Origin: GCA-002282575 sp964606405
Lineage (GTDB): Bacteria; Pseudomonadota; Gammaproteobacteria; Thiomicrospirales; Thiomicrospiraceae
Reading direction: 5' to 3'
NCBI GenBank assembly: GCA_964606405.1
Contig: CAZSGH010000011.1
Coordinates: 1 to 64,000, forward strand
Length of the DNA stretch: 64,000 nt
In this document: in pieces, positions 25,482 to 33,781 of the stretch
Numbering within the stretch: the first letter of the stretch is position 1
How the letters are laid out: every line of letters starts with the position of its first letter
Program-made: the position numbers and the translations under genes
The notes under the pieces: generated by a model
The model's input: only the letters and a program-made list of their open reading frames with translations
Databases searched by the model: none
Told to the model about the DNA's origin: nothing

Positions 25482-26267
25482 ATGAACAGAGCCTTATATG
25501 TCGCCAAGACAGGTTTAGAAGCGCAAAATACGCGACTTGCAACCATTTCGAACAACCTCGCTAACGCCAATACCACGGGTTATAAACAGGGTCGGGCAGA
25601 ATTTGAAGATTTAATCTATCAAAATGTGCGTCAACCTGGCGGTTATACTAATCAGCAAACAACCTTGCCTTCTGGTCTACAGTTAGGGGTAGGTACGCGT
25701 GTCGTAGCAATTCAAAAAATGCACCAACAGGGTAATTTACAAAATACAGGTAACGAACTTGATTTGGCTTTGCAGGGTAAAGGCTTCTTCCAGATTCAGC
25801 AGCCCGATGGCACGATTGGTTATACCCGTGACGGTTCGTTTCAATTAAATCAAAACGGTGATGTGGTTACGTCTGGTGGTTTACTGTTGCAGCCGCAAAT
25901 CACGGTTCCGCAAAATGCGACAGCGGTAACGGTTGGTACCGACGGTAGTGTCTTTGCTACGATTCCTGGTCAGGCAGCACCTCAGCAGCTGGGACAATTA
26001 GAAATTGCGACGTTTATTAATCCTGCTGGTCTCAATGCTAAGGGTGACAATCTGTTTACCGAAACCATTGCCAGTGGCGCACCAGTTGTTGGTGTGGCGG
26101 GTACTGACGGTGTGGGTACGATTATTCAGAGTTTCTTGGAAGCATCCAACGTGAATACCGTTGAAGAGCTGATTGGCATGATTGAAGCCCAGCGAACATA
26201 CGAGATGAATGCCAAAGCGATTAAAGCTGCGGACGGTATGATGCAGTATTTGAACAATAACGTATAA
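25482..26267 (+). CDS. flgG: Flagellar distal rod protein FlgG
   Basis: Distal rod protein of 261 residues, the standard size. The N-terminus reads MNRALYVAKTGLEAQNTRLA and TISNNLANANTTGYKQGRAE. The central region LDLALQGKGFFQIQQPDGT and the C-terminus ASNVNTVEELIGMIEAQRTY are all conserved in FlgG. AGGTAGGG precedes the ATG. flgH follows after 18 bases. Confidence 0.98.
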   Translation: MNRALYVAKTGLEAQNTRLATISNNLANANTTGYKQGRAEFEDLIYQNVRQPGGYTNQQTTLPSGLQLGVGTRVVAIQKMHQQGNLQNTGNELDLALQGKGFFQIQQPDGTIGYTRDGSFQLNQNGDVVTSGGLLLQPQITVPQNATAVTVGTDGSVFATIPGQAAPQQLGQLEIATFINPAGLNAKGDNLFTETIASGAPVVGVAGTDGVGTIIQSFLEASNVNTVEELIGMIEAQRTYEMNAKAIKAADGMMQYLNNNV

Positions 26268-26285
26268 CCGATAGGGAGTTAAGAA

Positions 26286-26969
26286 ATGAATACTAAATTA
26301 GTAATGTCATTATTAGTTGTTGGTTTTTTGACAGGTTGTTCGCATACGCCAGATCGCATGTCGAAGTTTGAATATGAACCTGCTTATCCAACCAATATTC
26401 CCAAGTTAGATACACCCCGTAATGGCTCGTTATATCAATCGGGTGCGATGGACTTATTTAACGATATTAAAGCGCGTCGTATTGGCGATATTATTACCGT
26501 CAACTTACAAGAAAAAATGAATGCGCAGAAAAAAGCAGCAGCCAATGAAAAGAAAAGTACGGTTAGCTCGCATAAAGCTCCTACTTTATTAGGCGGGACG
26601 GTTGGTTTGGCTGCAGGTGGGGTAAACTTTTTAGGTGACACCTCAATGGATTCCAATGATACCTTTAAGGGTCAGGGAGATGCTTCGCAAAGCAACAGTT
26701 TGACAGGTAGCATTAGTGTGACAGTTGTAGAAGTCATTCCTAATGGCAATTTGGTTGTCCGTGGAGAGAAGTGGGTAACCATTAACCAAGGTGAAGAAGT
26801 GATTCGTTTTGCGGGTATCGTTCGCCCAGCAGATGTCGCGCCCGATAACAGTATTCCATCGACCAAAGTTGCCGACGCGCGTATTATTTATAGCGGCGAT
26901 GGCTTGGTTAATGAGGCGACGCAAAAGGGGTGGTTGTCGCGCTTTTTCAGTAATTATTGGCCTTGGTGA
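26286..26969 (+). CDS. flgH: Flagellar L-ring lipoprotein FlgH
   Basis: Outer-membrane L-ring subunit of 227 residues. The signal peptide ends in the lipobox LTGC (cysteine at residue 18). The body has RRIGDIITVNLQEKMNAQKK and GSISVTVVEVIPNGNLVVRG, then RFAGIVRPADVAPDN, all diagnostic of FlgH. It is the last gene of the flgFGH group and is followed by a GTAC repeat and a terminator. Confidence 0.97.
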   Translation: MNTKLVMSLLVVGFLTGCSHTPDRMSKFEYEPAYPTNIPKLDTPRNGSLYQSGAMDLFNDIKARRIGDIITVNLQEKMNAQKKAAANEKKSTVSSHKAPTLLGGTVGLAAGGVNFLGDTSMDSNDTFKGQGDASQSNSLTGSISVTVVEVIPNGNLVVRGEKWVTINQGEEVIRFAGIVRPADVAPDNSIPSTKVADARIIYSGDGLVNEATQKGWLSRFFSNYWPW

Positions 26970-26990
26970 TAAAACCTATTGCGCTGTCAT

Positions 26991-27072
26991 CTTGCGTTGT
27001 TGCTGCGGTGCTCGCTCTGCGTCATGTACTGATGTACATTCCTAGAGTCTGTGCGCTTAGCGCCTAGCAATC
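26991..27072 (+). repeat. GTAC-palindrome repeat, copy 2
   Basis: Same core as 20062-20134, including TTGCGTTGTTGCTGCGGTGC and GTCATGTAC-N-GATGTACATTCCT. Here CTGTGCGC is followed by TTAGCGCCTAGCAATCTTG. Confidence 0.75.
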
Positions 27073-27118
27073 TTGCCAGCTCACGACGGTCTTATGCTTG
27101 TTTCGCTAATGAGCCATC

Positions 27119-27142
27119 AAAACCACCTAATAGGTGGTTTTT
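27119..27142 (+). terminator. Rho-independent terminator after flgH
   Basis: AAAACCACCT and AGGTGGTTTTT pair around a four-base loop, with a short T run. It ends just before a sigma54-type promoter, so flgH and flgI appear to lie in separate units. Confidence 0.8.
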
Positions 27143-27147
27143 GTCGT

Positions 27148-27164
27148 TTGGCATATCTATTGCT
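27148..27164 (+). promoter_or_regulatory. Sigma54-type promoter before flgI
   Basis: TTGGCATATCTATTGCT has GG and GC ten bases apart. It starts six bases after the terminator and lies 44 bases before the flgI ATG. Confidence 0.7.
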
Positions 27165-27207
27165 TTATATGTTCTGTAAAATACAAAATATATTGGGAGT
27201 GAAAGCC

Positions 27208-28305
27208 ATGACTCGAATGATTCTTGTCGGATTGGGGTTGATGTTAATGACATCGGCTGTTTTTGCTGAACGCATTAAAGACTTAGCGCAAGTTCAGGGT
27301 GTGCGTAATAACCAGTTGATTGGTTATGGTTTGGTTGTTGGTCTGAACGGATCGGGCGATAAAAACCCTTTTACCGATCAGAGTCTTAAATCGATGTTAA
27401 CCAAGTTCGGCATCAATGTTCCACCAGACGTTAAGCCAAACAGTAAAAACGTGGCAGCTGTTGCTGTTCATGCCGATTTGCCACCTTTTATTAAGCCAGG
27501 TCAAACGATTGACGTGACGGTTTCTTCGTTAGGTAATGCAAAAACCTTAGTTGGCGGTGCGTTATTAATGACACCATTACGAGGTTTGGATGGCAATGTG
27601 TATGCCATTGCTCAAGGTAGTTTGGTTGTTGGCGGTTTGGATGGTGGCGGCAAAGATGGTTCTAAGGTAACGGTTAATTATCCCGGTGGCGGGCATATTC
27701 CTAACGGCGCAATTGTTGAGCGTGGTGTTGATTCTGGTTTTGATGTTGGTAATACGCTAACGCTGAATTTGCGTCAGGGCGATTTTACAACCGCAAAGCG
27801 AGTTGTAGAGGCGATTAATCAAAAGTTTGGTGATGATACGGCACGTGCGTTGGACTCGTCCTCTGTTGAAGTCATGGCTCCTCGTATGGCGCATCAAAAA
27901 GTTGCCTATTTGTCGGAAATTGAAAATATCGAGGTAAACCCTGCAGAGTCATCAGCTAAGGTAATTGTCAATTCGCGAACAGGGACTGTTGTTATTAGTC
28001 AAAATGTCCGTATTGGCTCGGCAGCAGTGTCTCATGGTAATTTGAGTGTAACCGTAAATGATGATGGTCAGATTACTCAACCCAATGTTCCTAATCCTTT
28101 TGCTGCAGGTGCAAATCAAGGTCTGGAGGCTGGTGCAGCAAATGCAAAGCAGACGGCCAGAATGTTCAAATTTGAGTCTGGGGTGTCGTTAGATTCGTTG
28201 GTAAAAGCGGTGAATAAAACGGGGGCATCGCCTTCTGACTTGGTCGCTATTTTGGAAGCGCTGAAAACAGCTGGCGCGCTTAAAGCTGAATTAGTGGTGA
28301 TTTAA
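27208..28305 (+). CDS. flgI: Flagellar P-ring protein FlgI
   Basis: Periplasmic P-ring subunit of 365 residues with a cleavable signal peptide (MTRMILVGLGLMLMTSAVFA before ERIKDLAQ). Conserved FlgI stretches include GVRNNQLIGYGLVVGLNGSG, PPFIKPGQTIDVTVSSLGNA and the C-terminal LVAILEALKTAGALKAELVV. The ATG at 27208 is chosen with GGGAGTG upstream. A longer in-frame start at 27073 would run through the repeat, terminator and promoter and hide the signal peptide. flgJ follows after one base. Confidence 0.97.
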   Translation: MTRMILVGLGLMLMTSAVFAERIKDLAQVQGVRNNQLIGYGLVVGLNGSGDKNPFTDQSLKSMLTKFGINVPPDVKPNSKNVAAVAVHADLPPFIKPGQTIDVTVSSLGNAKTLVGGALLMTPLRGLDGNVYAIAQGSLVVGGLDGGGKDGSKVTVNYPGGGHIPNGAIVERGVDSGFDVGNTLTLNLRQGDFTTAKRVVEAINQKFGDDTARALDSSSVEVMAPRMAHQKVAYLSEIENIEVNPAESSAKVIVNSRTGTVVISQNVRIGSAAVSHGNLSVTVNDDGQITQPNVPNPFAAGANQGLEAGAANAKQTARMFKFESGVSLDSLVKAVNKTGASPSDLVAILEALKTAGALKAELVVI

Positions 28306-28306
28306 T

Positions 28307-28831
28307 ATGAGCAACATTGCTAACATTAACGTTGCCAACGATGTTGGTGCGGTGGGGGGCTTGCGTAAGCTCGCTAATCAGGATAAAGAGCAAGCCTTGC
28401 GTGCTGTTGCTAAACAATTCGAAGCGATTATGATGCAGCAGATGCTCAAAACCTCGCGAGAAACCAGTTTTGATGATGGGTTTGGTGAGGGAGAGGCAGG
28501 TACTGGCTCGATGGATAGTTATCGAGAATGGCGCGATGAACAGTTGGCGCAAAATTTATCTTCTAAAGGTTCTTTGGGTTTGGCCGATATGCTGGTTAAG
28601 CAGTTATTACCTAAAGATAAAGCCCAGCCGAAAACAGCGATGGATGGTTTATTAACAGAAAAGCCCGTGGCAAGAACCTATTCTGGCGTTGCCTCTACTG
28701 GATGGTGGAAAACGCCAGTGACTGCTGATGTTGTTCCGCCAAAGCAAACAACGGTAGATGTTGCTTTGCCGTCAACGCAAGATGCGCTGTTGCTGCATAA
28801 TTTGTTACAGGCTAAGATAAAAGAACAGTAG
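28307..28831 (+). CDS. flgJ: Rod-cap protein FlgJ without muramidase domain
   Basis: Protein of 174 residues holding only the N-terminal rod-cap domain of FlgJ, with QALRAVAKQFEAIMMQQMLK and SRETSFDDGFGEGEAGTGSM, then YREWRDEQLAQNLSSKGSLG. The C-terminal glucosaminidase domain found in enteric and Pseudomonas FlgJ (about 310-400 residues) is absent; a short unrelated tail ends the protein. The frame simply stops, with no remnant downstream, and a 150-bp element follows. A separate lytic transglycosylase after flgL may supply the missing activity. Confidence 0.92.
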   Translation: MSNIANINVANDVGAVGGLRKLANQDKEQALRAVAKQFEAIMMQQMLKTSRETSFDDGFGEGEAGTGSMDSYREWRDEQLAQNLSSKGSLGLADMLVKQLLPKDKAQPKTAMDGLLTEKPVARTYSGVASTGWWKTPVTADVVPPKQTTVDVALPSTQDALLLHNLLQAKIKEQ

Positions 28832-28832
28832 A

Positions 28833-28979
28833 GTACCTCTAAAAACCCAATTGGTAGGAGGTCTGGAGGAAGGGGTTGCAAAAATTAGCATGTAACCCAT
28901 TGATTAAAAACCTTCTTTCAGCTAAAAAACAAACTTGGAAAGTCTAAAAACAAGCGAAGTGACGTTTTTAGAGGTTCCC
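28833..28979 (-). repeat. 150-bp intergenic element, well-preserved copy between flgJ and flgK
   Basis: Ends TACCTCTAAAAACCC and CGTTTTTAGAGGTTCCC. The internal stem is GGAGGAAGGGGTT with AACCTTCTTTC. The hairpin at the flgK side has arms GTCTAAAAAC and GTTTTTAGAGG around CAAGCGAAGTGAC. The element starts two bases after the flgJ stop. Confidence 0.85.
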
Positions 28980-29036
28980 AGTAAAATAAAACGAGTGAAT
29001 CTTTAAGGTTCAACTCATATTTGGGAAGAAACGATT

Positions 29037-31145
29037 ATGGCCGATTTACTGATTACCGCAACGGCGGGGTTAAGAACCTTTCAGCAAGCACTCAATGTGA
29101 CGGGGCATAACGTTGCCAACGTCAATACTGATGGTTATACACGTCAGCGTACCGAGATTGTGGCAGGAACCCCGCAGCTTATGGGTGGTGGTTATGTTGG
29201 TTCTGGGGCGCGTACGGCAAGTATTGAGCGTGTCTATCAAGATTACTTAAGTGCTCAGTTAAATGAAAGCTATACCTATCAAAATAAATATAAGACAGCT
29301 GATGTTTATTCGACGCAGTTAAATGCCAGTTTAGGGAATCCCGAAACGGGTGTATTCAGTACGATGCAAAATATGTACGAGGCTTGGAATACCGTCGCGA
29401 ATGATCCTGCAACCAACTCTTCATCCCGTTTTTTGCTTGAAGCGAATAGCTCGCTACAACAGCAGGTACAAACCTATCGCAATACTCGTTCCGATTTACA
29501 TGGTCAGGTGAATGGACAACTGGCTTCTACGGTGACACAGATCAACCAATTGACTCAAGAGTTGGTTAAGGTGAACATTGATTTAGGTTCTGTTTCAGCG
29601 CGCTCTGATCTGCCTCCCAACGACTTACTCGATCATCGAGATCGGTTGGTTAAGGAGATTAATCAGTACATGGATGTTAAAGTATTTCAAAATCCTAATG
29701 GCACTATTGATGTGTACAGCAATGATGGTAAAGTACCGCTGATTACTGACAATCGGGCTATTCCGTTGCAAATTGGTTATAACCCAATGGAAAAGTTTGA
29801 TGCCACAACGGGTTCTGTGATTCAAAGCGACAAACAAGAGGTTTGGATTCAGCAGCCAGGAACCAATCAGAACATTATTGTGACGAATAATATTCGTGGC
29901 GGCGAGTTAGGAGGGGCTTCCTCTTTTCGTAATGATCAGTTTATGCGTGCCGAAGATGAGTTAGGCTTATCTGTTGTCGGCATGAGTATCGCCATGAATG
30001 CACAGCATCGTCAAGGATTTGATAAGGCGGGCATAAGGGGCGATAACCTGTTCAGTTTAAATGATAAAACACCCGTTTTATTATCGACAGCGAGTGGTTA
30101 CGATAGTATCAGTAACACAGGTACTGGTGCGATGACTTTATCTGGTGCCCCTGCAAGTGCGTTTGCTTATAAAATGACGTATAACGGCGCGACTTATGAT
30201 ATTACCGACGCTTATAGCAATGCAGCGATTGCAACAGGGGTTGCGTTACCACAAACCTTAAATGGTGTGACTCTAACCATGGCCGGCGCGCCAAAAAAAG
30301 GCGATACTTTTGTATCCTATACAACCAGTGACTTCTATCAGCAGTTAGAGCAGGTTTCATCTAAAGATAATCGTAACAGCGGCACGATTGCCAATAGTGC
30401 CATTACCATTAACCTAGACAGAACAGGTCTATCTACGGGTAGTAGTAAGTTTGTTGCTAATGATTTAACTAATGCGGCAGATTTTGCTCAGGTGCAAAAG
30501 CAACTGTCTAAGTTGCAACCTCGCTCGTACAGTCTTAATTTCGATGGAGCAACCTATAGCATGACGGATGCGCGTACAGGGGCCTCTATTCCTGCGACGC
30601 AATCGATTGATGATCCTCTTGGACATCCATTAGTTTCTACGCTACGCTTTGAAGGTTTGCAGGTCGATATTGATACGAGTGCAGGAACGATTAAGCCAGG
30701 CGATAAATTTGAACTGCGATTTTTAAATGATGGTGTTGTTTCTTTTTCACAAGAAATTACGAACCCTGATGCCGTTGCCTATCGTGGTGCAGATACAACA
30801 GCGGGTACAAATCGTCCTCTCGCGGTTGGTAACAACGTCAATGCTGCCAACCTAGCAAGTATGCAAGACAAACGGTTGTTTTTGAATAATACCGAAAGCA
30901 TTCAAGGAACCTATAGTTTAATGGCTGGTAATGTGGGTAGTTATCATCAATCGAATAAAACAAGCTTGACGACTCAAGATGCGCTCTATTTACAGCTTAA
31001 TCAAGCAAGAGATAGTGTGTCGGGTGTAAATCTAGATGAAGAAGCGGCAAATATGATGAAGTTTCAACAAGCCTATCAGGCGGCAGCTAAAATTATGCAG
31101 GCATCTCAGACGATGTTCGATGCCATTATGGGCGTTGTTCGTTAA
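29037..31145 (+). CDS. flgK: Hook-filament junction protein FlgK
   Basis: Hook-associated protein 1, 702 residues. The N-terminus reads LLITATAGLRTFQQALNVTG and HNVANVNTDGYTRQRTEIVA. The C-terminus reads GVNLDEEAANMMKFQQAYQA, AAKIMQASQTMFDAIMGVV. Both are canonical. The middle (about 320-600) is a variable domain. GGGAAG precedes the ATG. No separate promoter was found between the 150-bp element and the start. flgL follows after 24 bases. Confidence 0.97.
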   Translation: MADLLITATAGLRTFQQALNVTGHNVANVNTDGYTRQRTEIVAGTPQLMGGGYVGSGARTASIERVYQDYLSAQLNESYTYQNKYKTADVYSTQLNASLGNPETGVFSTMQNMYEAWNTVANDPATNSSSRFLLEANSSLQQQVQTYRNTRSDLHGQVNGQLASTVTQINQLTQELVKVNIDLGSVSARSDLPPNDLLDHRDRLVKEINQYMDVKVFQNPNGTIDVYSNDGKVPLITDNRAIPLQIGYNPMEKFDATTGSVIQSDKQEVWIQQPGTNQNIIVTNNIRGGELGGASSFRNDQFMRAEDELGLSVVGMSIAMNAQHRQGFDKAGIRGDNLFSLNDKTPVLLSTASGYDSISNTGTGAMTLSGAPASAFAYKMTYNGATYDITDAYSNAAIATGVALPQTLNGVTLTMAGAPKKGDTFVSYTTSDFYQQLEQVSSKDNRNSGTIANSAITINLDRTGLSTGSSKFVANDLTNAADFAQVQKQLSKLQPRSYSLNFDGATYSMTDARTGASIPATQSIDDPLGHPLVSTLRFEGLQVDIDTSAGTIKPGDKFELRFLNDGVVSFSQEITNPDAVAYRGADTTAGTNRPLAVGNNVNAANLASMQDKRLFLNNTESIQGTYSLMAGNVGSYHQSNKTSLTTQDALYLQLNQARDSVSGVNLDEEAANMMKFQQAYQAAAKIMQASQTMFDAIMGVVR

Positions 31146-31169
31146 TAATGGATAAAAGGGGTTTATACG

Positions 31170-32399
31170 ATGCGTATTTCTACACCACAACTTAATTACA
31201 ACAGTATGGAAGGCGTGCGCAAGCATGCTGAAAACCTGTATGACATTCAAGCAAAATTGTCGAGTGGGCAGCGCGTGATGACACCGGGAGACGATCCTAT
31301 TGCCGCATCACGCATTTATCGTATCGATAAAAGCATTAAGCAGATGGATCAATACAATGTGAATGCAGAGTTTGCAAAAAGTCGTCTGAATTTAGAAGAT
31401 GCCACTTTGGGCGATTTTACCGATGTCATGCAGCGTGTGCGTGAGTTGGGCTTATTAGGTATGTCCGATACCCAAAACTCAGCAGGCAGAAAAGCGATTG
31501 CTGCTGAAATGCGTGGTTTGTTAGAAAATCTTAAAGCGATTGCTAATACGCAAGACAGTAATGGTGAGTTTATTCTTTCTGGCGATAAAACAGATGTTGC
31601 TCCTTACCAACCAGTCACCTTAAATAATGTCGAAGGTATTGGGACTGGGATAGCAACGCCTAAGTCCTATTTTACGAAAGGAGATGGTGCAACAGCGGTA
31701 ACCATTAATAAGATTGATGGTAGCTCGGTTACCGTTACGCCAGCCGCCAATGAAATTATTGATAACTTTAATGGCAAAACATACACATTAAATGCAACAA
31801 CAAATACTTATGAAGATAGTGCGCAGCAGCCGTTGTTTGCCTATTTTGGCGCAACAGCAGGTTCTCGTTTTGTACAGATTGCACCTGACGACGACAATAT
31901 CGACAATGGTAATGATGTAGGTGATGCGGCTCGCGTGCGTATTTCTGACCAAGGAGCGCGAACTTTTGGTAACTATAGCAAAACATCATCGACGCCTTGG
32001 GCGCCAGATTATGACCTAAAAAAGAACCCTCAGCTTAACTATAATATTTTTGATACCTTGCGCGAAATGGCCAATCAGTTGGATACAGGCACAACGGGAG
32101 CCCCCAATATCTTTGGTAATGATTCAAAAATGGATGAACTGATGTCCGAAGTGGATACTACCTTAGATGCGGTTGCTTCGACTCGTACCGATGTTGGAAC
32201 GCGTTTGCAACGTATTGATATGCAATATGATATGAACCAAGATTTTCAGGGTGGTTTGACCGAAAATTTGTCTCAGTTGCGGGATCAGGATATGGTAACG
32301 GGTATTAGCGATTATCAAAAAACGCTTTCTGGGTTGCAGATGGCGCAGTTAACCTATTCAAAAATTAGTGAGTTGTCTTTGTTTAACTACCTAAGGTAA
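31170..32399 (+). CDS. flgL: Hook-filament junction protein FlgL
   Basis: Hook-associated protein 3, 409 residues. The flagellin-like N-terminal helix region contains LYDIQAKLSSGQRVMTPGDD and PIAASRIYRIDKSI. The C-terminus ends with LRDQDMVTGISDYQKTLSGL, QMAQLTYSKISELSLFNYLR. The length is normal. It closes the flgB-flgL series; a dRS3-like pair follows. Confidence 0.97.
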   Translation: MRISTPQLNYNSMEGVRKHAENLYDIQAKLSSGQRVMTPGDDPIAASRIYRIDKSIKQMDQYNVNAEFAKSRLNLEDATLGDFTDVMQRVRELGLLGMSDTQNSAGRKAIAAEMRGLLENLKAIANTQDSNGEFILSGDKTDVAPYQPVTLNNVEGIGTGIATPKSYFTKGDGATAVTINKIDGSSVTVTPAANEIIDNFNGKTYTLNATTNTYEDSAQQPLFAYFGATAGSRFVQIAPDDDNIDNGNDVGDAARVRISDQGARTFGNYSKTSSTPWAPDYDLKKNPQLNYNIFDTLREMANQLDTGTTGAPNIFGNDSKMDELMSEVDTTLDAVASTRTDVGTRLQRIDMQYDMNQDFQGGLTENLSQLRDQDMVTGISDYQKTLSGLQMAQLTYSKISELSLFNYLR

Positions 32400-32430
32400 C
32401 CTTCAGAGAGATTTCATAACCTAACACTTC

Positions 32431-32498
32431 GTCATCCTCGCGTATGCGGGGATCCATGAAATCAACAGAATAGATTCCTGCTTTCGCGGGAATGACGG
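32431..32498. repeat. dRS3-like repeat pair after flgL
   Basis: GTCATCCTCGCGTATGCGGG on the left; ATTCCTGCTTTCGCGGGAAT-GAC on the right, followed by GGATTTTTAG. Same layout as 20372-20436. Confidence 0.8.
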
Positions 32499-32521
32499 AT
32501 TTTTAGAGGATCTATTTATTC

Positions 32522-33748
32522 ATGACGGCTTTTTCTTTTTGGACGTTGGCGGCTTTAATCGCTTCTAGTCTTGGGGTTGCATCGGTTAATACCCAAGCCT
32601 ATATGCAGGTTGCTAACGGGTTAGAAAAAGCAGGGTTGCTTGGCGACAAACTAGGCGATAAAAAAGCTTTAGCGCCTATAGGTGAACCTGTTTCAACGGC
32701 TCCTTCTGTTGCTACTTCTGCGATGTTACCTACTTTGTTAGAAGCGCCTGTTTCTGTTCAGTCGGATGCGGTTGTTGATCGACTAAACAAATTGTCTGAA
32801 CGGGTTTCGCAGGTGTGGGGTGAGGATAACGTTGTATTGCCTAGTGAAACGCAGGTGGTTAAATATAGCCCCGATATGCGTTCGCGCTCAATTATTGATC
32901 TAAAAGATGGCAAGCTTATTGTTGAAACGCTTGCTGACGGCAAAGAAGAGCTATCCTGTCATCAAGCATTAGTACAAGCCTTGTTAACGCCAGAAGATCC
33001 CAGACGGGTTGATGTGTTATCAACAGAACCGAATGTTATCACTGAAAAGCCTTTTTTATTGGGTCAGTTGGTTGATAGTTTAGGTAAGCCTATTGATAGT
33101 TTGGCTAGAGCCAATAAGTTTGCAGCTTGGGCCGTGGTGAATCGATCTCAATGGATAGCGTTACCTAAAAGCGGACGTGTTCAGCGCGTTTCCTTGGCGC
33201 TTGATGCTAATCATAAGCAGGTGAGGGCTGCGCGTTTCGCGCCTTTTATCGAAGCAGAAGCGGCTAAATACAATTTAGACGTCAATTTGCTTTATGCGAT
33301 TACCGAAACTGAAAGTCATTTCAATCCGTTCGCTGTCAGTAAAACAGGCGCTTTGGGCTTGATGCAGCTTGTAGCAACCAAAGCAGGTCGCGATGCCATG
33401 AAAGCCAGTACAGGTCAAGATAGAGTCCCGACGATTGAAGAGTTAAGAGATCCCGCAACGAATGTGCGCTTAGGTGCAGCTTATGTTGCTCGTTTAGGCA
33501 ACCATTATTTAGGTGGCGTTGCTAATGCACAAAGCAAGGAATTTGCAGTGATTGCGGCTTACAATGGCGGTAGTGTACGCGCCCTAAAAGTATTTGGTAG
33601 CGATAAAGCACAAGCGGTTGCGATGTTGAATAAGTTGCCCCCTAAAGTGGTGTATGATACGCTTAAAAGTCAACATAGCAGTGCAGAGACACGGGGTTAT
33701 GTCGAAAAAGTAACGACTGCTAAAAAGCGGTATAGCACACGGGTGTAA
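32522..33748 (+). CDS. Lytic transglycosylase, MltC-like (DUF3393 plus SLT domain)
   Basis: Exported murein transglycosylase of 408 residues. A signal peptide is likely (to about residue 26), but no lipobox is seen, unlike MltC. The middle (about 80-200) matches the MltC N-terminal domain: VWGEDNVVLPSETQVVKYSP and RSRSIIDLKDGKLIVETL. The SLT domain starts about residue 240, with catalytic E264 in ESHFNP, then GALGLMQL and AAYNGG. It cleaves peptidoglycan. Its position after flgL, with FlgJ lacking its muramidase half, suggests work on the wall for rod passage. Confidence 0.88.
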   Translation: MTAFSFWTLAALIASSLGVASVNTQAYMQVANGLEKAGLLGDKLGDKKALAPIGEPVSTAPSVATSAMLPTLLEAPVSVQSDAVVDRLNKLSERVSQVWGEDNVVLPSETQVVKYSPDMRSRSIIDLKDGKLIVETLADGKEELSCHQALVQALLTPEDPRRVDVLSTEPNVITEKPFLLGQLVDSLGKPIDSLARANKFAAWAVVNRSQWIALPKSGRVQRVSLALDANHKQVRAARFAPFIEAEAAKYNLDVNLLYAITETESHFNPFAVSKTGALGLMQLVATKAGRDAMKASTGQDRVPTIEELRDPATNVRLGAAYVARLGNHYLGGVANAQSKEFAVIAAYNGGSVRALKVFGSDKAQAVAMLNKLPPKVVYDTLKSQHSSAETRGYVEKVTTAKKRYSTRV

Positions 33749-33749
33749 T

Positions 33750-33767
33750 GGCGAATCATCATTCGCC
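33750..33767 (+). promoter_or_regulatory. Perfect hairpin just before the legB ribosome-binding site
   Basis: GGCGAAT-CATC-ATTCGCC, seven pairs with a four-base loop, lies between the transglycosylase stop and the AGGAG of legB. It has no T run, so it may affect translation or mRNA stability at the head of the glycan genes. The role is inferred. Confidence 0.4.
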
Positions 33768-33781
33768 GTAAAGGAGAAGTG

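Noticed and set aside
27073..27207. 45-codon extension of FlgI
   Set aside because: It crosses a repeat end, a rho-independent terminator and a sigma54-type promoter; the ATG at 27208 has a ribosome-binding site and starts a signal peptide.
28830..28985. Target-site duplication (CAGTA on both sides) around the element after flgJ
   Set aside because: The short match can occur by chance and was not seen consistently at other copies; comparison with an empty site is needed.
28980..29036. Sigma54 or sigma28 promoter directly before flgK
   Set aside because: No motif with correct spacing was found; TTTAAGGTTCAACTC is only a loose resemblance.
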